Source: Flaviaestuariibacter flavus (GTDB lineage Bacteria > Bacteroidota > Bacteroidia > Chitinophagales > Chitinophagaceae). From it: a stretch of 33,839 bases of DNA. The first letter of the stretch is position 1. The number at the start of each line of letters is the position of its first letter. Under the pieces are notes generated by a model. That model searched no databases. It saw only the letters and a program-made list of their open reading frames with translations, and was not told where the DNA came from. The position numbers were made by a program, and so were the translations under genes. The stretch is taken from NCBI RefSeq assembly GCF_004337505.1, contig NZ_SJZI01000019.1:1-33839 (forward strand), given 5' to 3'. Positions 24,501-32,679 of this stretch are shown piece after piece.

Positions 24501-27500
24501 CTGGTTGGAACAGATCGACGACGCCGACGGCGTGATGGTCACCGCCTGTGCCGGCACATAGGTTACGATGCGCGATGCGGTTCCGGTACATCCGTTGGCG
24601 TCGGTGCCCGTAACGGTATAGGTAACATTACCCACGGCGCTGGCAGTTACGGAGGCGCCGGTGGTGGCGTTGAGTCCGCCGGCCGGTGACCAGGCGTACG
24701 TCACGGCGCCGCTGGCGGTAAGTGATGCCGTGCCGTTGGCACACACGGTAGCTGTGGCGGGACTGATACTGAGGCTGGGAGTTGTGAACACTGTTACGGT
24801 GAAGAGGCTGACATCGCTGCTGTTGTTGTTGTCATAAATGGCCAGCAGGTAGTTGGTAGTGCCGGTGGGCGCCACCACGGCATTGCTGCCGCTGAAGGTG
24901 CTGCCGCTGTACAGGAGTGTGGCCGGGCCGCCGCTGAGGGTATCGGCAGCCGAAGCCGCGTTGGCCCAGAAGCGGTATACGAAGGGACCACATCCGCCGG
25001 CCAGGTTGGCATTGATCGTAATGCCCGTGCCCGGGCACACCGAAGTGGCAGGTGTACGCGTGAGGCCGCTGAGGCTCGGGGCACCGGTGCTGAGCGCCAC
25101 AGAGGTGCTGGACGTGCTGGCGCAACCGTTCGAAGCAACTGCCTGTACGGTATAGTTGGTGGTGGCGTTGAAAGCGCTGGTGACCATCGGGTTTTGCACC
25201 AGCGGATCGCTCAGGAAGGTAGCCGGGGCCCAGGTGTAGCCCGAAAGGGTGGTGGGCAAAAACTGGTATACCGTGCCCGAAGCGGGTGCTGCGGTGACGG
25301 CATCGTTGGGCGTTACATATTCAATTACCTGGTTCGAAGGGGTCACGCTGAGGAAGTTGGTGCTGACGGCACCGGTGAGGCCTACCGAAGCACTTACAAG
25401 CGTACCGGTGTTGCCGTAGCGGTATTCGATCTTTCCGCTCGTTTCGTAAAGCCAGGCCTGGAAGGTAGCGTTGGCGGCTCCTGTGGTATTGCGCGGGATG
25501 GTCACAAACCACTGGACAATCAGGATGCGGTTCGGCGCCGTGCCGGTAACAACATACTTCACACCACCGTCGGTGCCGGTCGAGAGGTCATCCCACAGGG
25601 GGCTCAGCTTCGGTATATTGGTGTTCTTGTTGAGGCCGTTGGTAAAGTCGGCGGCAGCCGTCATCGACGAAGCACCCAGCATCAGCCAGCCGTCGGTGGC
25701 AGCAGCGAAATGCGTATAGTTCACGCCTTCATACGGGAAGCTGAAACCGATGGCGGTGGCGGCGCTCGCGGCGTCGTCGTTTTCGGAGAAGGTCAGGGCC
25801 GTGGCTCCGGCCATCGGGTCGAGGCTGCCGGTGCCCGCACTGAATTTATAGCCTTTGGCCGTCGTTGGCACCGAGGCGCCCGATGCAAGCTGCGACGTAG
25901 CGCCCGCGCAGATCTGGTTGGGCGTTGCCGTAGCCGCGCTCATGGTAACACCCGGAATCAGGCTTACCGGGCTGGCCGCGGTGGCGGTACAACCGAATGC
26001 GTTCGTGCCGGTTACGGTATAATTGGTAGAAGCCGAGGGGTTGGCGGTCACCGACGCCGTATTCGTAGCGCTCAGGCCGGATGCGGGGCTCCAGTTGTAC
26101 GTAGTGGCACCGCTTGCAGTAAGCGTAACGGCCGTCCCTCCCGGCGTACAGATCGTGCGGCTGCTGGCATTGATCGAAACCGTAGGATTCGGGTTCACGT
26201 CAAGCTGGATCACCTGGGCATTTTGAGTGGTGCCGGAGCAGGTTGCTGTAAACACGTAGTAATATGTTCCCGCGCTGAGTCCGGAGCCCACGGTCAGGCT
26301 CGGGCTCGTGGCACCGCTGACCGGCGCAAGAAGGTTACCGTTTCCATCCGCGGTATACCACTTATAGCTCACCCCTACTGCCGTCGTATACGAGTTCATC
26401 GAAAGCTGCTGGCTGCCGTTGATACAGATGGAATATCCGTTCCCGTTCGGGTTGCCGGCCTGCAGGTTGCCGGGATCACAGACGGGCAGCGACACTTCGT
26501 CGGCGCCGTAAAGCGGCACAGGGCTGTTGGCCGGCCGTCCTTGCCCGTCGATGTCTTTGTTCAGGAGTGTGGAGTTTGCGGTCACCACCGAATTGTCGCC
26601 ACCGTACATCAGGTTCGCTTCGTCGGTTGCGTCGAGATGCAGGTCGGCGTTATTCAGGAAGGGGGGCTGTACCGAAGCGGCGTAGGAACCATTATCGTTG
26701 GTGCCTGCAGAAGAAAGGGTGCTGGTGAGTGCGCGCGAATTCGTGGTCGGTGTCGTAACGGTCTTGTTGAAAGCGGAAGCTTTATAATACACGCTGCCCG
26801 CCGACAGGATCGTATCGGAAGCCGAATAGTAAGCGTTGTTGTTCAGGGTCAGGTTCATCGACACCGTAGGGCCGCTCGGGAGGGTCACCGCCGTGCGGTT
26901 CATCTGCGATCCGTTAGAAACGGGACGGGTCATCTGGTTCGAGAAGATGTTGTTACGGACGTCGATGCCGGTGGCCGAAGTGCTCGTAATATGAAGCGCG
27001 TTGGTGATATCGGTGCCCGTGCCGCCTAGGATAGTGCCGTACAGGTTCACCGAGTTGTGGTAGATCTTATGCCCGGTACCGGAGGATACATAAATACCCG
27101 TTTTCCCCGAGGTGGAGGTCAGCGAACCGATGGCGTAGCCGTTCACGTCGGAAACAAAGTTGTTGAACATCATTACGTTGTTGCCGCTCGTATGGGCAAT
27201 ACCGCGGGCGGCGGCGCCGGAGCTGTAGTCGTTATATACATTGCTTACCTGGTTGAAGGAAAGCTCGATGCTCGGTGTGGCGGTGGCGCTGGTTACGGTT
27301 GCAATGCCGGTAACGCTGCTGCCGCTGACGTTATGAATACCACTGACGACGTTTCCTTTGACCTGGGCGGCGATAGCCAATGCCGTGACCTGGATGCCCG
27401 CCGCGGCCCCGGAGAAGCCACCGACATTGTTATTAGACACACCGGAAACCGTATTGTTGTTCAGTGTGATAGTTCCACCCGTGGCGCCGATGTTGGCTGC

Positions 27501-28445
27501 AAGCTCGATACCGTAGCTGCTGGTCAGCAGGTAGGAAACAATGTTGCGGACGGTATTGCCGGAGATGTCGAGCGAGGTAACACCCGAAACGTAAATACCC
27601 CGTATATATACGGTCGTCGCGGGGCTGGTATAAGGCGCGGAAACGCCGGACAAGGATCCGGCGGCGCCAATTACGTTATTGGTAATTGTCAGTTGATTCG
27701 TATTTGTTGTTGCTCCTCCCGCGAAAACGATACCGCGACCTACCTGGTTGATGGCACAGTTCGTTACGGTGAAGTTGTTCGCCGTAAATGTCGCCGTCGT
27801 ACTCATCGTCGGTGTCACCGACGATGTAGCGGTGAGCGTTGAATTGGTGGAGCTGGCGCCCGAACCTACCAGCACACCAAACTGGGTGCCGGCCGCCGAC
27901 GTGGAAGATGTAACCGTCGAAGCGTTACCGCCGGTGATGCCGCCATTCAGGCTGACATTCCTGATGATAATACTGTTGGCCGTAGTATTACTGGTGCCTG
28001 TTGCCACGCGGATCACCGAGTTGTAGGTCGTGGAGGAAGTATTGTTGATGGTGAGGTTGCGGTTGGTGCCCCCGGAGTTGGGGTTGTCGCCGTCGATGGT
28101 GACGTTGTCGGCACCATTGAGCTGAATCACGCCGAAGCCGGAAGCAGGATTTCCGGTAACCGTTACTCCATCCACACCTGGCCGGATACTGACGCTGGTA
28201 TAAGAGGCCGACCCGATACCGCTGTTGTTCAGGGTGGCGGGCGTCGTACCCTCGGTGGTATTGCCGTTCAGCGTCACGGTGACCACACCCTGGTGCGTAC
28301 CGGCGTTGATTGCGTCGAAAGCCAGCTTAAGGGTTGTATAACTACTGGATAGCGAACTTCCCGTTGTGGATGTAACGGCAACATTCTGGGCCTGGGCGGC
28401 CATAGCGCACGCAAGAGTGCAGAGCACAGCAAAAAGCTTCCTCAT
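15555..28445 (-). CDS. giant T9SS-exported surface protein (4296 residues) with beta-helix, Ig-like and repeated modules
   Basis: The gene starts at MRKLFAVLCTLACAMAAQAQ (signal peptide, cleavage after about residue 20); the frame upstream to 28562 is not native. Residues about 30-655 look like a right-handed parallel beta-helix rich in NNT/GNTV turns. Then come many Ig/PKD-like beta domains (WSPATGLS..., TYTVTVTD patterns). Three copies of a module of about 180 residues (about 865-1050, 1332-1518, 1804-1990) carry FPYEGVNYTHF, DGWLMLG, PLWDDLSTG, GTAPNRILIVQWFV and FQAWLYET. A GEVED-type domain lies at about 2776-2930 (AVFVDFDGDGAF, YGEQEDYLLSV). The last about 75 residues form a T9SS type A sorting domain (LGPNPTQNRVTVFLEGG; GLPAGVYIVQLQ). 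The product is expected outside the outer membrane as an adhesin or matrix protein (inference). The frame is intact over 12.9 kb. Confidence 0.93.
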   Translation of the reverse strand: MRKLFAVLCTLACAMAAQAQNVAVTSTTGSSLSSSYTTLKLAFDAINAGTHQGVVTVTLNGNTTEGTTPATLNNSGIGSASYTSVSIRPGVDGVTVTGNPASGFGVIQLNGADNVTIDGDNPNSGGTNRNLTINNTSSTTYNSVIRVATGTSNTTANSIIIRNVSLNGGITGGNASTVTSSTSAAGTQFGVLVGSGASSTNSTLTATSSVTPTMSTTATFTANNFTVTNCAINQVGRGIVFAGGATTNTNQLTITNNVIGAAGSLSGVSAPYTSPATTVYIRGIYVSGVTSLDISGNTVRNIVSYLLTSSYGIELAANIGATGGTITLNNNTVSGVSNNNVGGFSGAAAGIQVTALAIAAQVKGNVVSGIHNVSGSSVTGIATVTSATATPSIELSFNQVSNVYNDYSSGAAARGIAHTSGNNVMMFNNFVSDVNGYAIGSLTSTSGKTGIYVSSGTGHKIYHNSVNLYGTILGGTGTDITNALHITSTSATGIDVRNNIFSNQMTRPVSNGSQMNRTAVTLPSGPTVSMNLTLNNNAYYSASDTILSAGSVYYKASAFNKTVTTPTTNSRALTSTLSSAGTNDNGSYAASVQPPFLNNADLHLDATDEANLMYGGDNSVVTANSTLLNKDIDGQGRPANSPVPLYGADEVSLPVCDPGNLQAGNPNGNGYSICINGSQQLSMNSYTTAVGVSYKWYTADGNGNLLAPVSGATSPSLTVGSGLSAGTYYYVFTATCSGTTQNAQVIQLDVNPNPTVSINASSRTICTPGGTAVTLTASGATTYNWSPASGLSATNTASVTANPSASTNYTVTGTNAFGCTATAASPVSLIPGVTMSAATATPNQICAGATSQLASGASVPTTAKGYKFSAGTGSLDPMAGATALTFSENDDAASAATAIGFSFPYEGVNYTHFAAATDGWLMLGASSMTAAADFTNGLNKNTNIPKLSPLWDDLSTGTDGGVKYVVTGTAPNRILIVQWFVTIPRNTTGAANATFQAWLYETSGKIEYRYGNTGTLVSASVGLTGAVSTNFLSVTPSNQVIEYVTPNDAVTAAPASGTVYQFLPTTLSGYTWAPATFLSDPLVQNPMVTSAFNATTNYTVQAVASNGCASTSSTSVALSTGAPSLSGLTRTPATSVCPGTGITINANLAGGCGPFVYRFWANAASAADTLSGGPATLLYSGSTFSGSNAVVAPTGTTNYLLAIYDNNNSSDVSLFTVTVFTTPSLSISPATATVCANGTASLTASGAVTYAWSPAGGLNATTGASVTASAVGNVTYTVTGTDANGCTGTASRIVTYVPAQAVTITPSASSICSNQIATLNTTVANIPATVKNYLFSTGTGAAIDPMTGATVALSSGDDDTPMATSTAIGFNFPYEGTNYTQFAVSPDGWVRLGTSTFTPSSSFSNSLTSSSELPKISPYWDDLSTGSTGNVSYVMKGTAPNRILVIQWFVTIPRSNSAAANSTFQAWLYETTGRIEFRYGTMGSSSMSASVGLTGASSSNFNSVTVSSNTNSVTTADDAVSGQPVSGRYYAFGAPASAQAPYTYSWSPATFLSDNTAQNPIVSNLSATTTYTVTATGASGCSNTAQTTITLATGAPNISGLTMTPATAVCPGTSVAIAPNLTGGCNPFRYRLFRNATQASDTLSGGPAVLVYSGSSFTGANASVAPTVTTNYYLLVTDNSNQTGEKFFTVNVNVPGVLTVTPSATTICNNVPVNLTASGSAGTYAWSPSTGLSATNTATVTATLTGSMVYTVTGTDANGCTATGSTALRYVPVPALTVSATPATICSGQNVSVLAAATAVQTANTYSFASGTGSTLDPMTGATALTFSGNDDAASAATAIGFSFPYEGVNYTHFAAATDGWLMLGNASMTAASDFSNNLNENTNVPKLSPLWDDLSTGTDGSVKYYVTGTAPNRILIVQWFVTLPRSTTGAANSTFQAWLYETSGKIEYHYGAMGAPASASIGLTGAVNTNYLGVNVAAGYALSGVVKDDNAVQPAAGTVYTFLPASTQMNYSWTPSTFLDNAAIANPTAVGVMASTSWTANVTDAAGCSYSGATTVNITAQPISIGSMSATNNNYCVTAVASTTISANVLGGCPPYTYVWSANGSTLQTQTSPSMLNTLTVSPTASTTYTVVVTDVNGTVASTGNTFTVNVTNPQVTGTTPASRCGTGTVVLGASAAPGEIITWYSALTGGTVLGSGSSFTTPSISSTTNFYASVTSGGSLVSVGAPNTGISTLLDAQTTTNSAGINFDVLSTTTISSVDVYPTGAVGSSYTIGIFQPSVSTTVPVATYTFTSTVQGSISNAQVQTVPVSFTLTPGSYRMAFTVNAGVLRNDGGAAFPYASPTLTLTSSTLSGYYYYFYNFVVNNGCTGTRVPVTATVTDPPILTITGNKTICNNTITALSVTSATTDFNTYVWSPVANLYTDAAATQAYTSGTSATTVYFKSSTSGNYTYSVLANQTGGGQCGATATSIVSVQPASGTLSGGTNPICISATPTITLGGGTYRTPFLVWERSTDGSSYSPITPSTSAAAYAEPAAITATTWYRVTVKDSLGAVCFAPAPLQLVVNTPALTLASASVTRCGAGSVTLSANPAGSATIKWYTVPTGGTAVATTNSYSPNVTANTTYYAAAVIGTCESARQAVAVTVSTPPAVNITASPLVNGNVSICAGATISLSAGSANGSYSYSWTGNGLSATTGAAVTATPTQSGSYTVTATDNSGGAFTGCSGTATIAATVNLAGYQLTANATNTNLCNGATTNLSAVFTNNLPAPAYTAGVVTNPVTDEDIANVTFGQGATTLFNNSSTRNSLTGTLGVATGTAGAYSDFSAFGPYTVSAGQSYDFSVTTSDAGTGFSHAVAVFVDFDGDGAFSAAEMVYTSAATTSGAHTETGSFTIPTTAIGLMRMRVIANEGLITSSTQTVGYGEQEDYLLSVRNSAPAAITSYSWSDGTSTVSTSPSFNVVPAQTTTYTLTATQTASGCSISASRLITVGSALVMAPAAAQPAICVGGSTTLTANVSGGGQPYAYSWKDANDQVVSTAASFSVSPGQTTTYTLTVTDNCGSTGSAPVTVTVNTLPTVTITPSATTAQCASSLLLNSSITNGGSAVYQWLRNGSAIAGAGSASFNLTNDGSGIVSGLFSLRVTNSTTSCSATSAATSITLNPVPSTPAITPVSASVCQGSVQQLTAASTTYRSGTIGAGTGSSSTVTPYRGSFGAQKIQYLYKASELTAIGLSSGSVINSISIPVTALTVQPAVFANFTISMKNTSTTALTSTAETGLTTVLPATTLTLSGTAPFTANHVLATPFTWNGTSNLVVEFCYNNNNSGTASTSATVTTTTTTGGAAYSSADNTPAHCSATTGFTTSSSRVNMGFQAVGTSNMVWTVSPGVYTGLYTNAGATTAYTGTAATSVYTKPTGNVTYTVTASNSQGCSATGSVAVTVATPSVAPTVLNASQSTVCAGTNVILTQTGGSLAAGAQWKWYRDAAFTQAEGSAIASANAQVTVSPTSTTTYYLRAEGGNAPCTANVSGAATVTVTVPGAAVGGTVASSQSITSGQAPATLSLSGHTGTVTGWERSTDGINWTPVAVSSATLTGAQTGNLSQTTQFRALVNSGGCSSATSTAVTVTVVGAPATFTFSGSGGYCDGIGRTATLSGSETGISYQLKKGAVNQGAAVAGTGAALSFGPLTAGTYTIVASNSVGFEVTMTGTVVISDLGSFAVQLVPQAQYICNVGGSTTINISGGPANGQVTYLTNGANPVTLQLNASGAASFATGALPANVTYTVNAVSNGTCATATSTTTTIYVGQLAPATVPNRDYCAGVSVPAQTFTGNFPAGTQYRWTVRGGLRIGMNAQDTTGTGTALPAFTSANATGAQISAQVSVAPVVTPPAGCKVGSSEYVIRIQAAPQVQVVTGGNQVVCSGSMSQPIGLQGNQATGMTFRWTHTNTAVGALATGAVSSSSPAIPAFLAQNLTASATIATTYTITPYIGSCSGSPVTTTLTVNRAVSDIVYPGAPLCASTGVVTPRLSGTPGGSYSYINMSTGTPTGLSLNTSTGAVNTLASSAGTYRVTYTLGAAAGSCGGSASTDLIISPKVEVSGTSNRTICSGTPLLITFSSPQSSQTTITYTWAIGSVSGSNPVALGLPTSGTGTTISATPVNNTGAPVRVMVQVKATPSGAGYCASTTSSFYVTINNCGTITMSGDAGGAPATARSIAAPAEEAPAEAVTLGPNPTQNRVTVFLEGGKGKTYAVQLLTQQGAVLSRPATFSSDRYTLDLTGLPAGVYIVQLQEAGTGRITRRQVVKL
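22480..23035 (-). repeat. repeat module c of the giant protein
   Basis: This is the third copy of the WDDLSTG/QWFV/AWLYET module. It is closer to module a than to module b at both protein and DNA level, including long near-identical DNA around 22855-22990. Confidence 0.8.
23890..24450 (-). repeat. repeat module b of the giant protein
   Basis: This second copy is more diverged, with PYWDDLSTG, VIQWFVTIPR and DGWVRLG in place of the residues shared by a and c. Its following linker (GAP.ISGLTMTPATAVCPG) is homologous to that after module a. Confidence 0.8.
25290..25855 (-). repeat. repeat module a of the giant protein
   Basis: This is the first copy. Start-to-start distance from a to b and b to c is about 470 residues in each case, because the Ig-like linkers between modules are repeated too. 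Confidence 0.8.
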
Positions 28446-28833
28446 AAACGTAGGTTGTTTTTTTGGTCTTGGCCAGTAAGGGCAAAAAGGGGTCCGGCCG
28501 GCTATACGAAGACGGCTCAACGGGTGTTGAAGACAGGAAAGCAGGAAGCAGCGAAACGCCACTCCACGAGGAGTTTAAAAGAGGTTAGAGCGGAGGTTTT
28601 GAAAGGTTAGTTTTGGTTGTTTGGCTGGCTAGCGGGCGGAAAGTAAAGCCCTGTTTTCTTGGAAACGAAAGGTCAGTAGTGCAAGTCTAATCTTCTGCTA
28701 ATATAGAATCTTCATTTCAACCGCCGGATGAAAAACTTCTTTTTTTCTTTGAAGCCGGCAAAATCCTCGGCGAAATAAGAATATGGGTTGCCTATTGCGT
28801 TTTCGGAATAGCCGATGCCCCCCGCCCGTATTA
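28446..28833. other. gap between the two giant genes
   Basis: I found no gene, no clear terminator hairpin with a T-run and no exact TAnnTTTG box. TAGACTTG on the minus strand (28684-28691) is the nearest promoter-like word. Co-transcription of the two genes can be neither shown nor excluded. Confidence 0.35.
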
Positions 28834-31800
28834 CTACGGAAGCCCCCTGTATATAAAGGAATGACGCCGGCAGCCATCCGGCAGCAGCAACTGCAGGAAG
28901 TAGGTACCCGGTTTAGGAGGTGCAGGCAACTCATGCCAAACGGTGCCGACCGTAAGCATCAGCTGCTTCCGGTACAGGAGCCGGCCATCGGCAGCATAAA
29001 GTGCAACGCTGGCACTACTGGCTTCCATCGCCTTTATGCGCAGGCGCAACCGGCCTGCTTCCGGCACCAACAATATACTTTCCGCTCCCTGGCGCCGCAG
29101 TTGCAGCACCGTTCCCAGGCTGCTGCGGCCGTCATGGTCGGTTTGGCGTACGCGGTACCAGGCACCGCCTTCCGGCAGCAAACTATCTACATAATGATAG
29201 TCAAGCCGGCTTGTGCTGTTTCCCCCGGGGGCTGCCGAAGGCAGGGCGGCCAGGACTTCGAAGTGTCGCGCGTCGCGGGAACGCTCCACTGTAAAGCCGG
29301 CATTGTTCGCCTCGGTGGCCGTCGCCCACTCGAGCACCCCGCCCGCCTGCGTGCTTCGTCCGCGGAAATACAACAGACGTACCGGCAGCGGCGTGCCGGT
29401 GCCGGAAAGAGCAAATGGAGAAAAGCTTCTTTGCCCCGAAAGCGTTACCGTACGCATGCCGCCGGCAGACACGGGGGGCAGCCCGGCGCCATTGTCGGCG
29501 AGGTACCAGCCATTGCTGTAATGGTAAGCATCCACCGAAACAGGATTTGTCCATAAAGCATCGGGATAAGAAAAACTAAGGGTGGCAGCTGTTGTGACCG
29601 GTGCCGCCGCAGGTAGTATATGCCAGACGCGCGGCAGGGCCTGCCCGCTGTTGATGGCCGGGTAACCGGCAAAGCCCGCCTGCACGCGTACCGCCCAGTC
29701 GATCCCCCCGGCATGGCTTACGGTCACCGGCGTGTAGGTGGCCGCATCCGACCCGACGGGGAAAAGCTGCGTCCCATTAAGTGCGACGCGCTTGAGCATA
29801 CCGCTGCTGCCCGTTACCACGAACGCGGCGGCCGAGCCGCCGCTGATGACACCCGCTGTAAGCGTATGCGCACCGAGGAACAAGGGGCCAGCTGTTAAAA
29901 GAAGAGCACCCGTATTAACCGCACCGGCAAGTTGCACACCGGCGCTATTGTCGATCTGCATTCCGGCATATTCGAGGGCGGGCACCGTTTGCAGGGTGCT
30001 CCCATTGAACGCAATGGTGCAGTTGGGAATAGCAGTGAGGGCGCCGGCATGCAGCATGCCGCTGATACCGATGGTACCGGTCGGAAACTGCGGTGCGCTT
30101 GCGCCCGACAGGTCGAGGTGCACGTAGTTGCGCGCGGTGACTGCCTGCCCGCTGCCGGTATAATGAATAGTGCCCCCGCTGCCGATGCTGACGGCAGCCA
30201 CCGGCAGGGTACCGCCAATGCCCGAAGCATGTGACGTGCGCAGACCACCATTGATCGTAACCGTGCCGGTGCCGTTAACCACGTTGTTTCCTGCGTCGAG
30301 CGTGCCGTCTACACGCAGCACACCGGCGCTGATGTCCGCGCGAAGCGTGATGGTATGCCCGCTTTGTATCGTCTGCTTGTTAGCCGCACCGGGGATCGCG
30401 GTGGCAGGGGCCCAGCCGGCACCCGTTTGATATTCCCAGGTAGCCGGATCGTCATAGTAGCCGCTCTGCGCGGTGCGGTAGTCGGCAACGGCTTCGGAAA
30501 AAACCACGTTTCCCCGCAACACCAGGTTGTCGATCCGGAAATTGCCGGAAGTGCCCCCCCAGGGAAAAAGCCGGAAGGTGACCGTCCCGGTGAGATTGGC
30601 GAAGGCCGCGCCCGGTGAAAACAATACCGGCGCCTGCGTGGTGCCCACGGCAGCGGTGCCCAGGTCGGTGGCGAAAGCATCGAGGCTGCTGCGCAGGCTG
30701 ACATGCGTGGCGCCGGCGGCGGTGCGCAGTGTTTCGAAAGCAATGGCGCTGACATTGAGCCCATGATCCGCGGCGGCGCTCACCTGGAACTCGATGTACT
30801 TGGCCGGATCCGGCGAAGCCGGCCAGCTGGTGTTGGTGCTGAGCAGGGTTGCCGCCGTGGTGGCACCTGGCGTGTTGCCATTGCCGTTGCAGCTGATCCC
30901 CGCAAGTGAAATATTGCTGAACGTGAGATGATCCGCCACCACGGAAGGCATATAGGCAGTGCCGTTTGCACAGGCGGCGGCTGCATTGAACGTATATACA
31001 CCCGCGATGCCAAAACTGTTGACACTCACCGGACTACTGATACTATAGGCATCGCTCGCGGCCTGTAGGGTGGCCGTGCCGCTGCCGGTAAAATAAAGTC
31101 CGCTGAAGGTAGCAAGCCCCGCAACCGGCGTAGTGCCGATCACACCATCAATGCCCAGGGAGGAAGAAAGACTTACCGGCGACACGAAGTCCACATCGCG
31201 ATTGCCGCCGGCATCGACCACTTCTACCGACACGGCGGGGCTCAGCGCCACGTAGGGGTCGGCCCAAGCAGGCACAGCCTGTGCAAACCGCATCTCTGTT
31301 CCCGCCACACTGTAGATGTTCGCCCCGCCGGCAACGCTTGTTACTGCCGGAAAGGCCGACAACTGCGATGAGTTTGCCGACACATCCGCAAGGATGTTTG
31401 CATTACTGATCTGGAACACGAAGCGCGCGCCATCCTTGTTAGCGGAACCGGTGCTGGCGCCGCCATTCACATTGGCTTTCACCGATAGCCGCAACGACAG
31501 GGTGAGGCTGCCATTATCGGGAACCACAACATTCGTGATATTGGTGAACTGCAGCTGGTCGCTGCCCGGGGGAATGGTCAGCGTGGCCTGCACCAGGGTG
31601 CCGCCCCGGAAAAGCGCGGCCGCCTCAATACCCGCGCTGAAATCAAACTGGTTCGCTGGCGGCGTATTGATGATAAGGCTCCGGATAATCGTTGGCAGCG
31701 CATCGTCATCGGGGCCCTCCGAGATTGTGAATTGCCACACCTGTACGCCTTGTGTAACATCGGTGATAGTTGCTGTATTGAGAAGGGAGGAGATACGCGC

Positions 31801-32679
31801 CGCCTCACCACCGGCGCTGCTGACGCCGCCCGAAAAACCGGGCACGTAACAGCTTGCAATCGTCCCGGAAGTATTGTAGTTATACGTGCTGTTCGTAGCC
31901 GACCCGGCATAAGGCAGCAGGAAGCAGGTGTAGTGCTTCGTTGCTATCAGCCCCGCCAGGATGGAGCTTGCCTGGCTGCTGTTGCTGACGAATGCCCCTA
32001 CCGTCGCCCCGCCGATCGTACTGCCCGTAGCGTAAGCCGTTCCATCTACTGGCAGGTCGGCGGGCGATAACGAAACAGCTTTTCCTTCTTTATAAAGCAG
32101 GAGGTAGCCGTTGGCCGCGATGGCCGCGGAACTTGCCGACGGATAATCGATCTTAACGGAAGTATTGCCCTGCACCCCGGCAAAGGCAAGGCCCGCAGCG
32201 ACCTGGCCGGTGGGCTCAGCGGCAAGCGTCGCCAGCGTACCCGAGGAGAGACCGGCACTGTACTCGGTGCTGCCGGCGGTGCCGTTGTATTCATATACGA
32301 TGGCGATATAGGTTGTGGCAGCGCTCAGCCCGGTAATCGTCACCGAGGATCCGGTACCGTTGTACACCACTACGTTGGCGGCGCCAGTGCTGGCATTGCC
32401 CGGCCCGCTATAAGAACCGCTGCTGTTGACGGTGTATTCGGTGCCGCCTGCAGGAGCAATGGTAGTGGCACCGCCGGCCGGACGCAGCACCACGATGCGG
32501 CGGCTCCCGGTACCCGGCGTCCAGGAGAGGCTGATGGAATTCACCGTGCGGATCCCTGCCACCAGGGCGGTTGCCGGCTCGGGTACAGCAAGAGCGTGTT
32601 CACCTGCGAAGGCAGGGGATGCGGTTAAAGAACAAACGGTCAACGCCAGGATAATGCCGGCGCGCTTCTGCAACTGCAT
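28834..32679 (-). CDS. large exported multidomain surface protein, probable T9SS cargo (1281 residues)
   Basis: A signal peptide (MQLQKRAGIILALTVCSL..., cleavage near ASPAFA) is followed by a fibronectin-III-like domain (about 40-150; ISLSWTPG, LSAATTYIAIVYEYNG). Several beta domains follow. A segment at about 735-850 (GYYDDPATWEYQTG, TIQSGHTITL, VDGTLDAGNN) is typical of Bacteroidota surface proteins. At about 1095-1195 is the LPVRLLYFRG...LEWATATEANNAGFTVERS domain that commonly precedes a T9SS signal. The last about 80 residues resemble a type A sorting domain (SVALYAADGRLLYRK, PGTYFLQLLLPDG) but lack the usual PNP opening. It is upstream of the giant gene on the same strand. It is likely surface-anchored or secreted; the ligand is unknown. 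Confidence 0.85.
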   Translation of the reverse strand: MQLQKRAGIILALTVCSLTASPAFAGEHALAVPEPATALVAGIRTVNSISLSWTPGTGSRRIVVLRPAGGATTIAPAGGTEYTVNSSGSYSGPGNASTGAANVVVYNGTGSSVTITGLSAATTYIAIVYEYNGTAGSTEYSAGLSSGTLATLAAEPTGQVAAGLAFAGVQGNTSVKIDYPSASSAAIAANGYLLLYKEGKAVSLSPADLPVDGTAYATGSTIGGATVGAFVSNSSQASSILAGLIATKHYTCFLLPYAGSATNSTYNYNTSGTIASCYVPGFSGGVSSAGGEAARISSLLNTATITDVTQGVQVWQFTISEGPDDDALPTIIRSLIINTPPANQFDFSAGIEAAALFRGGTLVQATLTIPPGSDQLQFTNITNVVVPDNGSLTLSLRLSVKANVNGGASTGSANKDGARFVFQISNANILADVSANSSQLSAFPAVTSVAGGANIYSVAGTEMRFAQAVPAWADPYVALSPAVSVEVVDAGGNRDVDFVSPVSLSSSLGIDGVIGTTPVAGLATFSGLYFTGSGTATLQAASDAYSISSPVSVNSFGIAGVYTFNAAAACANGTAYMPSVVADHLTFSNISLAGISCNGNGNTPGATTAATLLSTNTSWPASPDPAKYIEFQVSAAADHGLNVSAIAFETLRTAAGATHVSLRSSLDAFATDLGTAAVGTTQAPVLFSPGAAFANLTGTVTFRLFPWGGTSGNFRIDNLVLRGNVVFSEAVADYRTAQSGYYDDPATWEYQTGAGWAPATAIPGAANKQTIQSGHTITLRADISAGVLRVDGTLDAGNNVVNGTGTVTINGGLRTSHASGIGGTLPVAAVSIGSGGTIHYTGSGQAVTARNYVHLDLSGASAPQFPTGTIGISGMLHAGALTAIPNCTIAFNGSTLQTVPALEYAGMQIDNSAGVQLAGAVNTGALLLTAGPLFLGAHTLTAGVISGGSAAAFVVTGSSGMLKRVALNGTQLFPVGSDAATYTPVTVSHAGGIDWAVRVQAGFAGYPAINSGQALPRVWHILPAAAPVTTAATLSFSYPDALWTNPVSVDAYHYSNGWYLADNGAGLPPVSAGGMRTVTLSGQRSFSPFALSGTGTPLPVRLLYFRGRSTQAGGVLEWATATEANNAGFTVERSRDARHFEVLAALPSAAPGGNSTSRLDYHYVDSLLPEGGAWYRVRQTDHDGRSSLGTVLQLRRQGAESILLVPEAGRLRLRIKAMEASSASVALYAADGRLLYRKQLMLTVGTVWHELPAPPKPGTYFLQLLLPDGCRRHSFIYRGLP

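Noticed and set aside
22464..27029. Long plus-strand open frames of 577 and 611 codons
   Set aside because: They are antisense to the giant surface-protein gene, Gly/Arg/Ala-rich, and show no domain.
28698..28934. 78-codon minus-strand frame between the giant genes
   Set aside because: It overlaps the end of the 1281-residue gene and has no coding character.
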